A DNA stretch of 16,440 nt, taken from contig HF988706.1 of NCBI GenBank assembly GCA_000431235.1, positions 5,263 to 21,702 of the forward strand, written 5' to 3'. The notes under the pieces were generated by a model that saw nothing but the letters and a program-made list of their open reading frames with translations, searched no databases and had not been told where the DNA came from. This DNA comes from Coprobacillus sp. CAG:698. Its GTDB lineage: Bacteria; Bacillota_I; Bacilli_A; ML615J-28; CAG-698. Positions 1-7,438 of this stretch are shown piece by piece (positions within the stretch are counted from its first letter, which is position 1; every line of letters starts with the position of its first letter). The position numbers and the translations under genes were made by a program.

Positions 1-137
1 CCTTTAGTCATTGTTGTTTTGCCAGCACCTAAATCACCCTCCATTGTGATGATCATATTAGGAAAAGCCATTGAACCTATTTGGTATCCTAAGTTTACCA
101 TTTCATCATGTGTTTTTATCGTAATCTTTTTTTCCAT
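1..137 (-). CDS. tsaE: TsaE, tRNA threonylcarbamoyladenosine synthesis ATPase (5' part only)
   Basis: The reverse strand from ATG at 137-135 reads MEKKITIKTHDEMVNLGYQ, then the P-loop EGDLGAGKTTMTKG before the window ends. The GDLGAGKTT Walker A about 35 residues from the N-terminus is the hallmark of the TsaE (YdiB/YjeE) family, a small ATPase that works with TsaB and TsaD to make t6A37 in ANN-reading tRNAs. About 46 codons are visible; the rest lies outside the window. An AGAGG ribosome binding site lies 8 bases before the ATG, and a good promoter (161-189) precedes it. The gene follows the amidase gene on the same strand but appears to be transcribed separately. The call rests on the P-loop context and N-terminal length. 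Confidence 0.85.
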   Translation of the reverse strand, partial: MEKKITIKTHDEMVNLGYQIGSMAFPNMIITMEGDLGAGKTTMTK

Positions 138-160
138 ATATATGCCTCTTATTTTTGATA

Positions 161-189
161 ATTATATCATAGTTTATATTTTTTTTAAA
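161..189 (-). promoter_or_regulatory. Promoter for tsaE
   Basis: On the minus strand there is a TTTAAA -35 (184-189), a 17-base spacer and a perfect TATAAT -10 (161-166), preceded by TG as an extended -10. Transcription would start near 154, giving a leader of about 17 bases that contains the AGAGG ribosome binding site. Sigma-A type, inferred from consensus only. Confidence 0.6.
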
Positions 190-198
190 GTATTTCAT

Positions 199-226
199 AA
201 AAAATAAATCAATAATAGCTTATTAT
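199..226 (-). terminator. Weak possible terminator after the amidase gene
   Basis: An A/T-only inverted repeat (ATAATA at 212-217 against TATTAT at 221-226) is followed on the minus strand by TGATTTATTTTTT. With no G:C pair in the stem it would be unstable, so this is a weak candidate. Confidence 0.25.
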
Positions 227-229
227 AAT

Positions 230-868
230 TCATTTTTTGTTTTCATTTAAGTATGACATTATTCCTATCCCAATTGCCATAGCTATCTTTTGTTGATAAA
301 CTTTGTCTTTTAGTTTCTTTAATTCCTCAGGATTTGATAAAAATCCAACCTCTACAATGCAACCAGTTTTTGATGTATTTTCAAGCAAAAATTTCTCTTC
401 TATTTCTAATGCTTTTCTTTGACTTCCAACAAACTCTTTAAGACTTTTTTGTATAGACAGTGCAAACTCTTTATTCTTATCACTATAGTAAAAAACCTGT
501 GCTCCGCTTATGCTTTTTGAATTATACTTATTTGCATGTATTGAAACAAACAAAAAAGATCTATTTAACAATTCACATCTTTTTATCATATCTTCGCGTT
601 TGTGATTTTTAGAACTACTTTTCGATAGATCAAAATCACCAGTTCTTGTTAGCTTTACAACAAAACCAACTCTCTCTAAATATTCCCTTAATTCAAACGA
701 AATTGCTAGATTTATATCTTTTTCGTTAGTACCATCTACGCCTACGCAGCCTCCATCATCTCCTCCATGTCCTGGATCTATATATATCACATCTTCTCTG
801 TTTTCTTTATCTAAACTTGTAAATGACACTCCTATACAAAAAACCAATAACAATTCTAAAAACTTCAT
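230..868 (-). CDS. cwlD: N-acetylmuramoyl-L-alanine amidase, CwlD-like (Amidase_3)
   Basis: A 212-residue zinc amidase that cleaves the bond between MurNAc and L-Ala in peptidoglycan. Zinc ligands are visible as H34 in DPGHGG (31-36), E49, and H111 in SIHAN (109-113); the catalytic glutamate is E173 in VEVGFLSN (172-179). Residues 1-18 are a hydrophobic signal/anchor, so it acts outside the membrane. The short length, the absence of cell-wall-binding repeats, the GAQVFYYSDKNKEFA stretch and the YQQKIAMAIGIGI tail fit CwlD, which makes muramic delta-lactam in the spore cortex. A generic LytC-type amidase is the alternative. YunB nearby supports a spore role. An AGGAGA ribosome binding site precedes the ATG. 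The stop is TGA, which supports the standard code. Confidence 0.8.
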   Translation of the reverse strand: MKFLELLLVFCIGVSFTSLDKENREDVIYIDPGHGGDDGGCVGVDGTNEKDINLAISFELREYLERVGFVVKLTRTGDFDLSKSSSKNHKREDMIKRCELLNRSFLFVSIHANKYNSKSISGAQVFYYSDKNKEFALSIQKSLKEFVGSQRKALEIEEKFLLENTSKTGCIVEVGFLSNPEELKKLKDKVYQQKIAMAIGIGIMSYLNENKK

Positions 869-983
869 TATATCATCTCCTAAAATAGTATATTATATAA
901 TAGTTATTAATAATACATCTAATAGAAATAATCTATTTTTTACTATAAGATATATTCAAGTTATTTTCATATCTTGGGCACTT

Positions 984-1008
984 AAAAAAACTAGCCCTAA
1001 GAGCTAGT
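984..1008 (-). terminator. Rho-independent terminator of the nfu-pgi operon
   Basis: The perfect 6-base stem ACTAGC (990-995) / GCTAGT (1003-1008) with a 7-base loop is followed on the minus strand by a run of seven T (984-990). The pgi stop codon (1004-1006) lies inside the stem. Confidence 0.85.
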
Positions 1009-2290
1009 CATTGTTTTTCATTTTTAGTAAAGCAAGCATATTTTTTTTGTATTCTTCTACACCTTCTTGATTAAATGGATTTACGCCTAAAATATACCCA
1101 CTTATCCCACATGCAAACATAAAGAAATACAATAAATATCCCACATGATATTCATCTATTTTTTCGATAGAAAGTTTCAAATTAGGAACGTCACCACTTA
1201 CATGAGCCTTAATTACTCCTTCCATAATTTGTTTCTTTATGTGTGATACTTTTTTACCTGCTAAATAATTTAATTTATCAATATCTTGAATATCTTCTTT
1301 AATTTCAATATCTTCTTTATCATTTGTTACTTCAATAACTGTTTCAAACATATTGCGTATACCATCTTGAACGTATTGACCAAGTGAATGAAGATCTGTT
1401 GAATAAATTAGTGAAACAGGAAATATTCCTTTTCCTTCTTTGCCTTCACTTTCACCGTATAATTGTTTCCACCATTCCCCAAAAAATCTAGCTTTTGGTT
1501 CATAGCACGATAATATTTCCATTGTTTTCCCATTTTCATATAATATGTTTCTTAAAGAAGCGTACTTTAGTGCATTATTTTCATTATATGATAGTGTTGT
1601 GCATTCAGTGCAACTATTGATAGCTCCCTTTACAAACGCACAAATATCATAACCTGCAAATGCTAATGGAAGTAATCCAACCGCTGTGAAAACAGAATAT
1701 CTTCCGCCAATATTTGCTGGAATATGAAATTCTTGATAATTGTTTGCCACAGCTTCACTGGTTAGTAAACTATTTTTTTCTGATGATGTTACAAATATTC
1801 TTTCATTAAACTTATCACTATATTTTTTTATAAGTAGTTCTTTAATGAATCTAAATGCTATAGCAGGTTCTAAAGTTTTTCCTGATTTTGAAATAACATT
1901 TACAGTAAAATCCACATCTTCAAGGAATTTAAGTGTTGAGTAAATATATTCAGGAGAAATATTATTTCCCAAAAAAATAATATTTTGATTATCATAGTAA
2001 CCACTTAAAAGATCAATAACAGCTTTAGCACCTAAATATGATCCCCCAATTCCAATAACAACTAAGTACTTTCCTAATTCATGCATTTTTTTAGCTGCAG
2101 ATTTAATATTTTCAAGTTCAAATTCAGTAATTAGTAATGGGTACTCAACCCATCCTGTATAATCTGATCCTTTGCCACTTTTGCTCAGTAGAGCATCTCG
2201 TGCATTAATAACTTTATCTTCATTAAGCATCATAGAGTTAATAAGTTTTTCTTTATTGAAGTATTCACATTGCAAACTTATCTCTTTCAT
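1004..2290 (-). CDS. pgi: Glucose-6-phosphate isomerase
   Basis: The 428-residue cytoplasmic enzyme interconverts glucose-6-phosphate and fructose-6-phosphate in glycolysis. Family signatures are all present: GIGGSYLGAKA for the sugar-phosphate-binding SIS fold, SKSGKTLEPAIAFR, GGRYSVFTAVGLLPLAFAG (the PGI signature 1 region), QYVQDGIRNMFET, and the C-terminal GVNPFNQEGVEEYKKNM containing signature 2 and the active-site lysine. The length matches the short Bacillota form (about 440-450 aa) rather than the 550-aa proteobacterial form. It is the last gene of the nfu - membrane protein - pgi operon, 13 bases after the preceding gene, with an AGGAG ribosome binding site. The hairpin at its stop codon ends the operon. 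Confidence 0.97.
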   Translation of the reverse strand: MKEISLQCEYFNKEKLINSMMLNEDKVINARDALLSKSGKGSDYTGWVEYPLLITEFELENIKSAAKKMHELGKYLVVIGIGGSYLGAKAVIDLLSGYYDNQNIIFLGNNISPEYIYSTLKFLEDVDFTVNVISKSGKTLEPAIAFRFIKELLIKKYSDKFNERIFVTSSEKNSLLTSEAVANNYQEFHIPANIGGRYSVFTAVGLLPLAFAGYDICAFVKGAINSCTECTTLSYNENNALKYASLRNILYENGKTMEILSCYEPKARFFGEWWKQLYGESEGKEGKGIFPVSLIYSTDLHSLGQYVQDGIRNMFETVIEVTNDKEDIEIKEDIQDIDKLNYLAGKKVSHIKKQIMEGVIKAHVSGDVPNLKLSIEKIDEYHVGYLLYFFMFACGISGYILGVNPFNQEGVEEYKKNMLALLKMKNND

Positions 2291-2303
2291 TGTTTTTTCT
2301 CCT

Positions 2304-2693
2304 TTACTGATTATTATTTTGTTTTACAGTAGGTGTTAATACATATAATGAAACCATTAGTCCTAAGATGAAAGTAATTAGGCCCACTAAATCAATTGGG
2401 AAGAATATAGTCTCAATTATACCTATTAAAATCATAATAGCACTAACCACTATTTTTATTATCATTTTCTTTTTATCATATACTAATGAATAGAATTCTC
2501 TTATTATAGCTCCGGTAGATAAAACGCCATTAAAGCTTAAAACAAATACCATATACCTATAAAACGATTCATTTTCCATTTCAAACTGTTTGAATAAAAG
2601 AAGAACAGATAATAAAATAATAACTGTTATAACCATAAATATTTTATATATTCTATTTCCAAGTTCTGGTTTATTCAATGTTTTCAACTCCAA
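2304..2693 (-). CDS. Small four-helix membrane protein of unknown function
   Basis: Not recognised. The 129-residue protein has four hydrophobic segments (about residues 17-36, 46-66, 77-98 and 102-121) and little else, ending in a short hydrophilic tail. It has no ATG start. The TTG at 2693 has an AAGG site 5 bases upstream. A second in-frame TTG at 2678 has GGAG 9 bases upstream and is an equally good choice, giving MNKPELGNRIY. Either start overlaps the 3' end of nfu, so translation is probably coupled. It lies between nfu and pgi in one operon, but nothing shows a functional link to either. Confidence 0.75.
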   Translation of the reverse strand: MELKTLNKPELGNRIYKIFMVITVIILLSVLLLFKQFEMENESFYRYMVFVLSFNGVLSTGAIIREFYSLVYDKKKMIIKIVVSAIMILIGIIETIFFPIDLVGLITFILGLMVSLYVLTPTVKQNNNQ

Positions 2694-2910
2694 TCACACC
2701 TTCAACCTCTTCAAGTAAGATTGATTCGATACAATCTTCTATGGTTGCATCAATACTACCACAACCAGCACATGCTCCTAACATACGAATATATACAATA
2801 CCATCTTCAAATTTCACAAATTCGGCATCACCACCATCACCTTGTAAATAAGGTCTTATACGATTAAGAACATTTTTTATTTTTGTCTCTATTACTTTAT
2901 TATCTTTCAT
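2671..2910 (-). CDS. NifU C-terminal-domain (Nfu-type) iron-sulfur scaffold protein
   Basis: The 79-residue protein is a stand-alone Nfu domain that carries a labile [4Fe-4S] cluster for delivery to apo-enzymes. The cluster-binding pair is the CxxC in LGACAGCGSID, and LNRIRPYLQGDGGDAEFV is the typical N-terminal half of the domain. Its length matches the Bacillus YutI/NfuA type. I chose ATG 2908-2910 over the upstream in-frame TTG at 2917-2919, because the AGGAG site (2920-2925) lies 9 bases from the ATG but abuts the TTG. It is the first gene of the operon with the membrane protein and pgi, and has a strong promoter. Confidence 0.93.
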   Translation of the reverse strand: MKDNKVIETKIKNVLNRIRPYLQGDGGDAEFVKFEDGIVYIRMLGACAGCGSIDATIEDCIESILLEEVEGVIGVENIE

Positions 2911-2931
2911 ATAAATCAACTCCTATCCCAT

Positions 2932-2960
2932 ATTATACCACATTTTAACATTAGAGTAAA
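2932..2960 (-). promoter_or_regulatory. Strong promoter for the nfu - membrane protein - pgi operon
   Basis: On the minus strand: TTTACT -35 (2955-2960), a 17-base spacer, and TATAAT -10 (2932-2937) preceded by TGG, forming an extended -10. The predicted start near 2925 leaves a leader of only about 15 bases, barely enough for the ribosome binding site. The -35 lies 4 bases from the yunB stop codon. Confidence 0.75.
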
Positions 2961-2963
2961 TAC

Positions 2964-3557
2964 TTATTTTGTATATATTATCCCCTCAGGAACGTTACCT
3001 TCTAGTATTAACATTGCTATAGGAATATGACTCTCAACAATAAACGTTTCTTCATTTAATGGTATAAGAGCCATAACTTCTATCTTAACAACTATTTCAA
3101 CTGTTACCATACTATTATTTATTCCATATTCTTCAACTTTGGATACGACATCAGTTACAAAAGAACTTATTGGTTTCGTTTTAATTGTTAATCCTATTTT
3201 TGAATCGCTAAATAAGACTTCACTAAATATTAACCCAAGAGGTATTTTAATTCTATTATAAGCATAATCATTTAAATTATTACTTATATTTTCATTTACT
3301 TCTTTAAGTATTTTATTAACACTACTTGTATTTATATATCCTTTTTCTTTTTCGAATATATTCTCTAATTCCATTTGCGACAAAACATTTTCATTTATTG
3401 CTTGAGCAATTTTGATACTTGCATTATTTGTTGCGGTTTGTTTTACATATAGTTTTACTCTATCACTAAAATAACCACTAACAAAAAAGACACTTATTCC
3501 AATAATTATTAAACACATAATAAATTTTATTTTTAGCTTTCTTTTTTTTCTTTTCAT
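2964..3557 (-). CDS. yunB: Sporulation protein YunB
   Basis: The 197-residue protein has a very basic N-terminus (KRKKRKLKIK), one membrane segment (about residues 12-28) and an extracytoplasmic domain. The order of blocks matches YunB as I know it: ATNNASIKIAQAINENV, then RIKIPLGLIFSEVLFS, then IGLTIKTKPISSFVTDVVSKV, YGINNSMVTVEIVVKIEVMALIPL, and a C-terminal IPIAMLILEGNVPEGI. In Bacillus subtilis yunB is a sigma-E mother-cell gene needed for normal sporulation; its biochemical role is unknown. It is shorter than the B. subtilis protein (about 250 aa). There is no clear ribosome binding site before ATG 3557, only a weak AAAGAA. The gene diverges from the CBS gene across a large inverted repeat. 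Its presence suggests the organism sporulates or recently did. Confidence 0.85.
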   Translation of the reverse strand: MKRKKRKLKIKFIMCLIIIGISVFFVSGYFSDRVKLYVKQTATNNASIKIAQAINENVLSQMELENIFEKEKGYINTSSVNKILKEVNENISNNLNDYAYNRIKIPLGLIFSEVLFSDSKIGLTIKTKPISSFVTDVVSKVEEYGINNSMVTVEIVVKIEVMALIPLNEETFIVESHIPIAMLILEGNVPEGIIYTK

Positions 3558-3561
3558 ATTT

Positions 3562-3610
3562 AATTATATTCTTTTTGAATAAAAATATTTATTCTATAAA
3601 GAATATAATT
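3562..3610. repeat. Nested inverted repeat filling the yunB/CBS divergent promoter region
   Basis: Outer arms of 13 bases are perfect inverted copies: AATTATATTCTTT (3562-3574) and AAAGAATATAATT (3598-3610). Inside them is a second 7-base repeat, GAATAAA (3577-3583) / TTTATTC (3588-3594), with an AATA loop. Each outer arm contains a TATAAT -10-like hexamer pointing outward (3563-3568 minus, 3604-3609 plus). A second plus-strand -10 candidate, TATAAA, lies at 3595-3600. The symmetry suggests either an operator between divergent genes or mirrored promoters. Which -10 is used, and by which sigma factor, cannot be decided from sequence. Confidence 0.7.
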
Positions 3611-3622
3611 GAGGTGAAATCA

Positions 3623-4096
3623 ATGAAATGCAAAGATGTGATGACTAAAAATATTATTACATGTTTTAAAAATACAACAATTCGTGAAGTAGCAAAAATT
3701 ATGAGAGATAAATACATTGGTATGATACCCGTAGTATACGAAGATACTGGATTTGTTGCTGGATTAATAACCGATAGAGATATTGTAACTAGAGTAATAG
3801 CTTATGATAAAAGTGTTGACGATAAGGTTTGTAACTTTATGACTGTAGAATTTGTTAGTGTTTATGAAAACGATGATATATCGATTGGAATTACGAAAAT
3901 GGCTGATTATCAGATTAAAAGAATTATTGTTCTAAATAATTATAAACAAATAACAGGAATAATCTCCCTAAAAGACATTGCTTTGAATAAAGATACAAAT
4001 ATGTATTTAAATGATCTTGTTAATGAAATTTGTATACCTAATCCACAAGTAAACAAACCTCAAAGTTATTTACGTTGTGATGATTTTCCTTTATAG
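3623..4096 (+). CDS. Protein with two CBS domains
   Basis: The 157-residue soluble protein is a tandem pair of CBS domains (about residues 1-60 and 68-127). These fold as a Bateman module that usually binds adenine nucleotides. Typical features are MKCKDVMTKNIITC, IREVAKIMRDKYIGMIPVV, GLITDRDIVTRVI and, in the second domain, MADYQIKRIIVLN and GIISLKDIAL. No enzymatic domain is attached; the last 30 residues are a polar tail. I chose ATG 3623 because GAGGTG lies 6 bases upstream and the protein then begins exactly at the CBS fold; a longer TTG start at 3575 would fall inside the inverted repeat. It diverges from yunB. The ligand is unknown. Confidence 0.9.
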   Translation: MKCKDVMTKNIITCFKNTTIREVAKIMRDKYIGMIPVVYEDTGFVAGLITDRDIVTRVIAYDKSVDDKVCNFMTVEFVSVYENDDISIGITKMADYQIKRIIVLNNYKQITGIISLKDIALNKDTNMYLNDLVNEICIPNPQVNKPQSYLRCDDFPL

Positions 4097-4110
4097 TTTT
4101 CATACAAACT

Positions 4111-4143
4111 AAAAGTCACGAACTATACAAGTACGTGACTTTT
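4111..4143. terminator. Two-way rho-independent terminator
   Basis: The stem AAAAGTCACG (4111-4120) / CGTGACTTTT (4134-4143) is a perfect 10-base pairing with a 13-base loop. It is flanked by T-rich sequence on the plus strand and A-rich sequence on the other side. It sits 15 bases after the CBS gene and 4 bases after the ispDF stop, so it serves both converging transcripts. Confidence 0.88.
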
Positions 4144-4147
4144 TATT

Positions 4148-5290
4148 TTATTTTGTGATTAGAACAGTGGCTAGAGCTTCTACCCCTTCACCAGTTCCAA
4201 CATATCCTAATTTTTCTCCTCTTGTTGCTTTTATATTAATTATATCTTTATCTACTTCTAGTATTTTAGATATGTTTTCTTTCATTTTTTCAATAAAAGG
4301 GTGTAAATGAGGTTTTTCTAAAATAACTGTGGAATCAATATTGCAAATTGTATAACCTTTTTCTTTAAGCATTTCTTTTGCTTTATTCAAAAAATAACTT
4401 GAGGAAATGTTTAGATAATCATCTGATGTGTCTGGGAAAAATGTCCCCATATCGCCTAATCCTAAGGCTCCAATTATAGCCTCTGTTATGGCATGTAGTA
4501 GTACATCCCCATCAGAATGTGCTTCAATTCCCTTTTCAAAAGGAATATCAACTTGACCTATAATTAGTTTACGATTAGAAATTAATCTATGTATATCCTT
4601 TGATTGACCTATACGCATCATTTTTGACTTTCCTTTACTTAGATAATATTCTATCAGTTCAACGTCTTCCTTTGTTGTGAGTTTGATGTTACTTCTTTTC
4701 CCTTCGATGATTTTTGGTACAATATTTGTATATTTTTCAATTGCCATTAAATCATCCGTTATATAATCATTTTTTTTGACCTTTGCTAAGGCACTTTTAA
4801 GAATATTTGTTTGCGCTCCCTGAGGAGTTTGCATCTCATATACATCTTCTCTAGGAATAGTTCTAATAACATTGCCATTCTTTACTTCTTTTAATGTATT
4901 TGATGATTTAATACCTAAAGATACTACTGGAAAGTTTTCTAGTTCATCTAAGATGTTATGAACTAAATCATTATCGATAACTGGTCTTGCTCCATCGTGA
5001 ACTAAAACATAATCAGAAGTTATATATTCTAGACCATTAGCAACACTTAAATATCTTTCTTCACCACCTAAAGCATAAACAACCTTCGAGCTAGTGATTT
5101 CTGATTTTATAATATCTTTGATTAACTCGTTTAGAACTATTACCACACGCTCACATCTATCATCGTTTAAGAAAATATCAAGTGAATATCTATATATAGG
5201 TTTATTATTAATTTCATATAAAACTTTATTTTGTTTATCATTAAACCTATGACTACTTCCTCCTAAGAGAAGAATCACTTGATACGTCAT
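4148..5290 (-). CDS. ispDF: Bifunctional IspD/IspF of the MEP isoprenoid pathway
   Basis: A fusion carrying two non-consecutive steps of the MEP pathway. Residues 1-218 are IspD (MEP cytidylyltransferase): a glycine-rich LLLGGSSHRF nucleotide loop, GGEERYLSVANGL, VLVHDGARP, MQTPQG and TDDLMAIEK. Residues 224-380 are IspF (MEcPP synthase), with metal ligands D232, H234 (KDIHRL) and H266 (LLHAITEA) in the standard spacing, plus AHSDGDVLLHA, FFPDTSD and KATRGEKLGYVGTGEGVEA. IspF usually has KATTTEKLGF; here RG replaces two threonines, which looks tolerable. I chose the ATG at 5288-5290 because IspD proteins begin a few residues before the nucleotide loop; an ATG at 5305 would overlap the preceding gene. 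It is the last gene of the long minus-strand run. Confidence 0.93.
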   Translation of the reverse strand: MTYQVILLLGGSSHRFNDKQNKVLYEINNKPIYRYSLDIFLNDDRCERVVIVLNELIKDIIKSEITSSKVVYALGGEERYLSVANGLEYITSDYVLVHDGARPVIDNDLVHNILDELENFPVVSLGIKSSNTLKEVKNGNVIRTIPREDVYEMQTPQGAQTNILKSALAKVKKNDYITDDLMAIEKYTNIVPKIIEGKRSNIKLTTKEDVELIEYYLSKGKSKMMRIGQSKDIHRLISNRKLIIGQVDIPFEKGIEAHSDGDVLLHAITEAIIGALGLGDMGTFFPDTSDDYLNISSSYFLNKAKEMLKEKGYTICNIDSTVILEKPHLHPFIEKMKENISKILEVDKDIINIKATRGEKLGYVGTGEGVEALATVLITK

Positions 5291-5291
5291 T

Positions 5292-6629
5292 TTATTTGTC
5301 TTCATGAAGAAAACTATTATCTATATCAATCTTGTATTTATCAAATGAATATTCATCATTTATTTTTTCTTCTTTAGCTGGAGTATATATACTATAATCT
5401 TTTTCATACTCACTATTATTTGCTAAAGATAATGCTTGATATAGAGAGCTATAAAAGTCTTTTTTTGTTTTCATTAAGTCATTATAATAACTAATTCCTA
5501 ATTTATTATTAATGTTAATTAATTGACCACAGAAAGTAAGCTCATATTTTAGAAGTGGAGTATTTTCATTGCATATGTTATTAACAAAAGAATTTAACTT
5601 TTCGATATCTTTTATAATAATTACATATTCAAATTCATTTATTTTTCCAATGATATCATCAATAGATAACATTTCTTTGCGAACGATTTTGAAGTATTTC
5701 TTAATGACATCTTGAATTATGTTTTTAGATATTACTATTTCGTTATCCATTAAAGATTTAAACGAAACAATTACACCACCAAAATTAGTTCCTTCCTCAA
5801 TTAAATTGTTTATATTGACATCTAATTCTTGATTTTCAATAAATACTTTTTCATCAATTGTTTCAATATGCATAATAATTGATGTTACTTTACCATCATT
5901 AAATTTCTTTACTTCTTCAAATGACATTAATCCTTGTGTTGTAAGAAGTCTATATTGAGTACGTATATCATTAGCATTTTCATTTACTGAGGCATAAAAC
6001 TTTTCTAAATCTTCTTCAAAGACATATTTTTTTATGCCATCATATGTCATCTTTCTATCTTTTGATGCTAGTAAAACTTGTAATGTATGATTGATAGAGA
6101 AATTTGTATCTTTGCTCTTGCCATAATAATATGCACATGGTGCTTCTAATTCATCAATCATTTCCATAAATTCTTTTGCATTGTCTGTTTTGAACTCTTC
6201 ACTTTGTTCCATTAAAGCATAACCAATTAATTTATCATTGCATAGTACTTTACTCTTTTTTAGTGTCACATTGTGAGTTTCTTCATCAAGTTCAAAAACG
6301 AAATTAATTGTACCATTTTTTGTTTTCAATAACTCTAAGAATTTCTTAAAGGTTATTTTTTCATTTTCAAAATATATCGCCTTAATTGCCTTTTTTAAAT
6401 TTTTTCCTTTAGGGACATTAATTAATGTATATAATTCATCTGAAAATGATACTAAATCACCATTTTTATCCAAATATCCATAAATTGCTTTCCCCAAATT
6501 ACTTGGTAATGCACGATATAATTTTAAATATGATGCTGTTTCAAATAAGTAGATTACTAAAATCATGACAATTATTATTGCAAATAATCCGCCTAATATA
6601 AATAAATAGTTAACTTCTGCTAAGAACAT
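5292..6629 (-). CDS. Membrane-anchored PAS/PAS-like protein with a degenerate GGDEF domain
   Basis: Not a named family. The 445-residue protein has one membrane helix (about residues 9-30), a PAS-like domain (about 46-142: YGYLDKNGDLVSFS... KLIGYALMEQ), a second PAS-like region (about 152-260), and a C-terminal region with the outline of a GGDEF domain (about 270-415). Where active cyclases have GGDEF, it reads GKINEFEYVIII (328-339). The following KLGISYY and YSSLYQALSLAN match the end of the fold. Catalysis is therefore unlikely. GdpP, the c-di-AMP phosphodiesterase, has the order TM-PAS-degenerate GGDEF-DHH; this protein lacks DHH/DHHA1. It starts 11 bases after cdaA, with a perfect AGGAGGT site overlapping the cdaA stop. 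I infer a sensor or regulator of CdaA. Confidence 0.7.
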   Translation of the reverse strand: MFLAEVNYLFILGGLFAIIIVMILVIYLFETASYLKLYRALPSNLGKAIYGYLDKNGDLVSFSDELYTLINVPKGKNLKKAIKAIYFENEKITFKKFLELLKTKNGTINFVFELDEETHNVTLKKSKVLCNDKLIGYALMEQSEEFKTDNAKEFMEMIDELEAPCAYYYGKSKDTNFSINHTLQVLLASKDRKMTYDGIKKYVFEEDLEKFYASVNENANDIRTQYRLLTTQGLMSFEEVKKFNDGKVTSIIMHIETIDEKVFIENQELDVNINNLIEEGTNFGGVIVSFKSLMDNEIVISKNIIQDVIKKYFKIVRKEMLSIDDIIGKINEFEYVIIIKDIEKLNSFVNNICNENTPLLKYELTFCGQLININNKLGISYYNDLMKTKKDFYSSLYQALSLANNSEYEKDYSIYTPAKEEKINDEYSFDKYKIDIDNSFLHEDK

Positions 6630-6640
6630 TTTTATACCTC

Positions 6641-7438
6641 CTAATCTGCTCCTAAGTAACTATCTAAAAGAGTGGCTACTCTTTCAGTAGTTAACTCTAA
6701 GCTTATATTACCTGAAATTGTAATTGAAATATTTCCTGTTTCTTCTGACACAACTATTGTAATTGCATCATATACCTCACTGACACCTATGGCAGCACGA
6801 TGCCTTGTTCCTAAGAATGTTGGTATATCATAATTATCGCTTAGCGGAAAATATGCACCCGCACAAGCAATTTTATTATTTCTAATTATAACTCCACCAT
6901 CATGACAAGCAGTTCCTGGAGTAAAAATTGTTGTTAGAATCTCCTGGGTTATATCTGCATTAATTGGAATGGCTTTATTAATTATTTCATCCAAACTTTT
7001 TTTACGCTCAAATGTTATTAAAGCCCCTACCTTCTGATGTGAAAGATAATCAATTGTTTTGCATATAGTGCTTATTGTAACTTCTTTGGCTTTTTGTGAT
7101 TTATAGACAAAGTCTCCACGGTCTTTCGATTTTTTGCCTTCTAAAAATGTTTTGATTTCAGGAGCAAATACTATGATATATACACCCATAATCCAACCTG
7201 AAATATATTTTATAAACCCATTAAGAATTTTCATATCTAATACTAATGATACAAAATATAATACAACAAGTACTAATCCTGTTAATATTACTCTACTTAC
7301 TTTAATTTTATTTTTAATTTCAATAATAAACAAAATTAGAACTATTAAAACAAGTAACACATCAGCAACAAAAACAAAAACTCCTGCTCCGTTTTCGCCA
7401 AAATAATTATTATTTAAGAAATTTTTTATTATATCCAT
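6641..7438 (-). CDS. cdaA: Membrane diadenylate cyclase CdaA (c-di-AMP synthase)
   Basis: The 265-residue protein condenses two ATP into c-di-AMP at the cytoplasmic face of the membrane. Three membrane helices (about residues 18-41, 48-68 and 72-93) precede the DAC domain (about 110-262). The RHR nucleotide motif is intact in GTRHRAAIGVSE (210-220), followed by SEETG (231-235). The other active-site motif, normally DGA, reads DGG in CHDGGVIIRNNKIA (180-182); the catalytic aspartate is kept. In most Bacillota cdaA is followed by cdaR and glmM; here the next gene is the PAS/degenerate-GGDEF protein. It overlaps the ankyrin gene by 10 bases, with its GAGGA site inside that gene. Confidence 0.95.
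   Translation of the reverse strand: MDIIKNFLNNNYFGENGAGVFVFVADVLLVLIVLILFIIEIKNKIKVSRVILTGLVLVVLYFVSLVLDMKILNGFIKYISGWIMGVYIIVFAPEIKTFLEGKKSKDRGDFVYKSQKAKEVTISTICKTIDYLSHQKVGALITFERKKSLDEIINKAIPINADITQEILTTIFTPGTACHDGGVIIRNNKIACAGAYFPLSDNYDIPTFLGTRHRAAIGVSEVYDAITIVVSEETGNISITISGNISLELTTERVATLLDSYLGAD

Noticed and set aside
19..207. Plus-strand open frame across the tsaE start
   Set aside because: The minus strand reads an unmistakable TsaE P-loop with ribosome binding site and promoter; the plus frame is a shadow.
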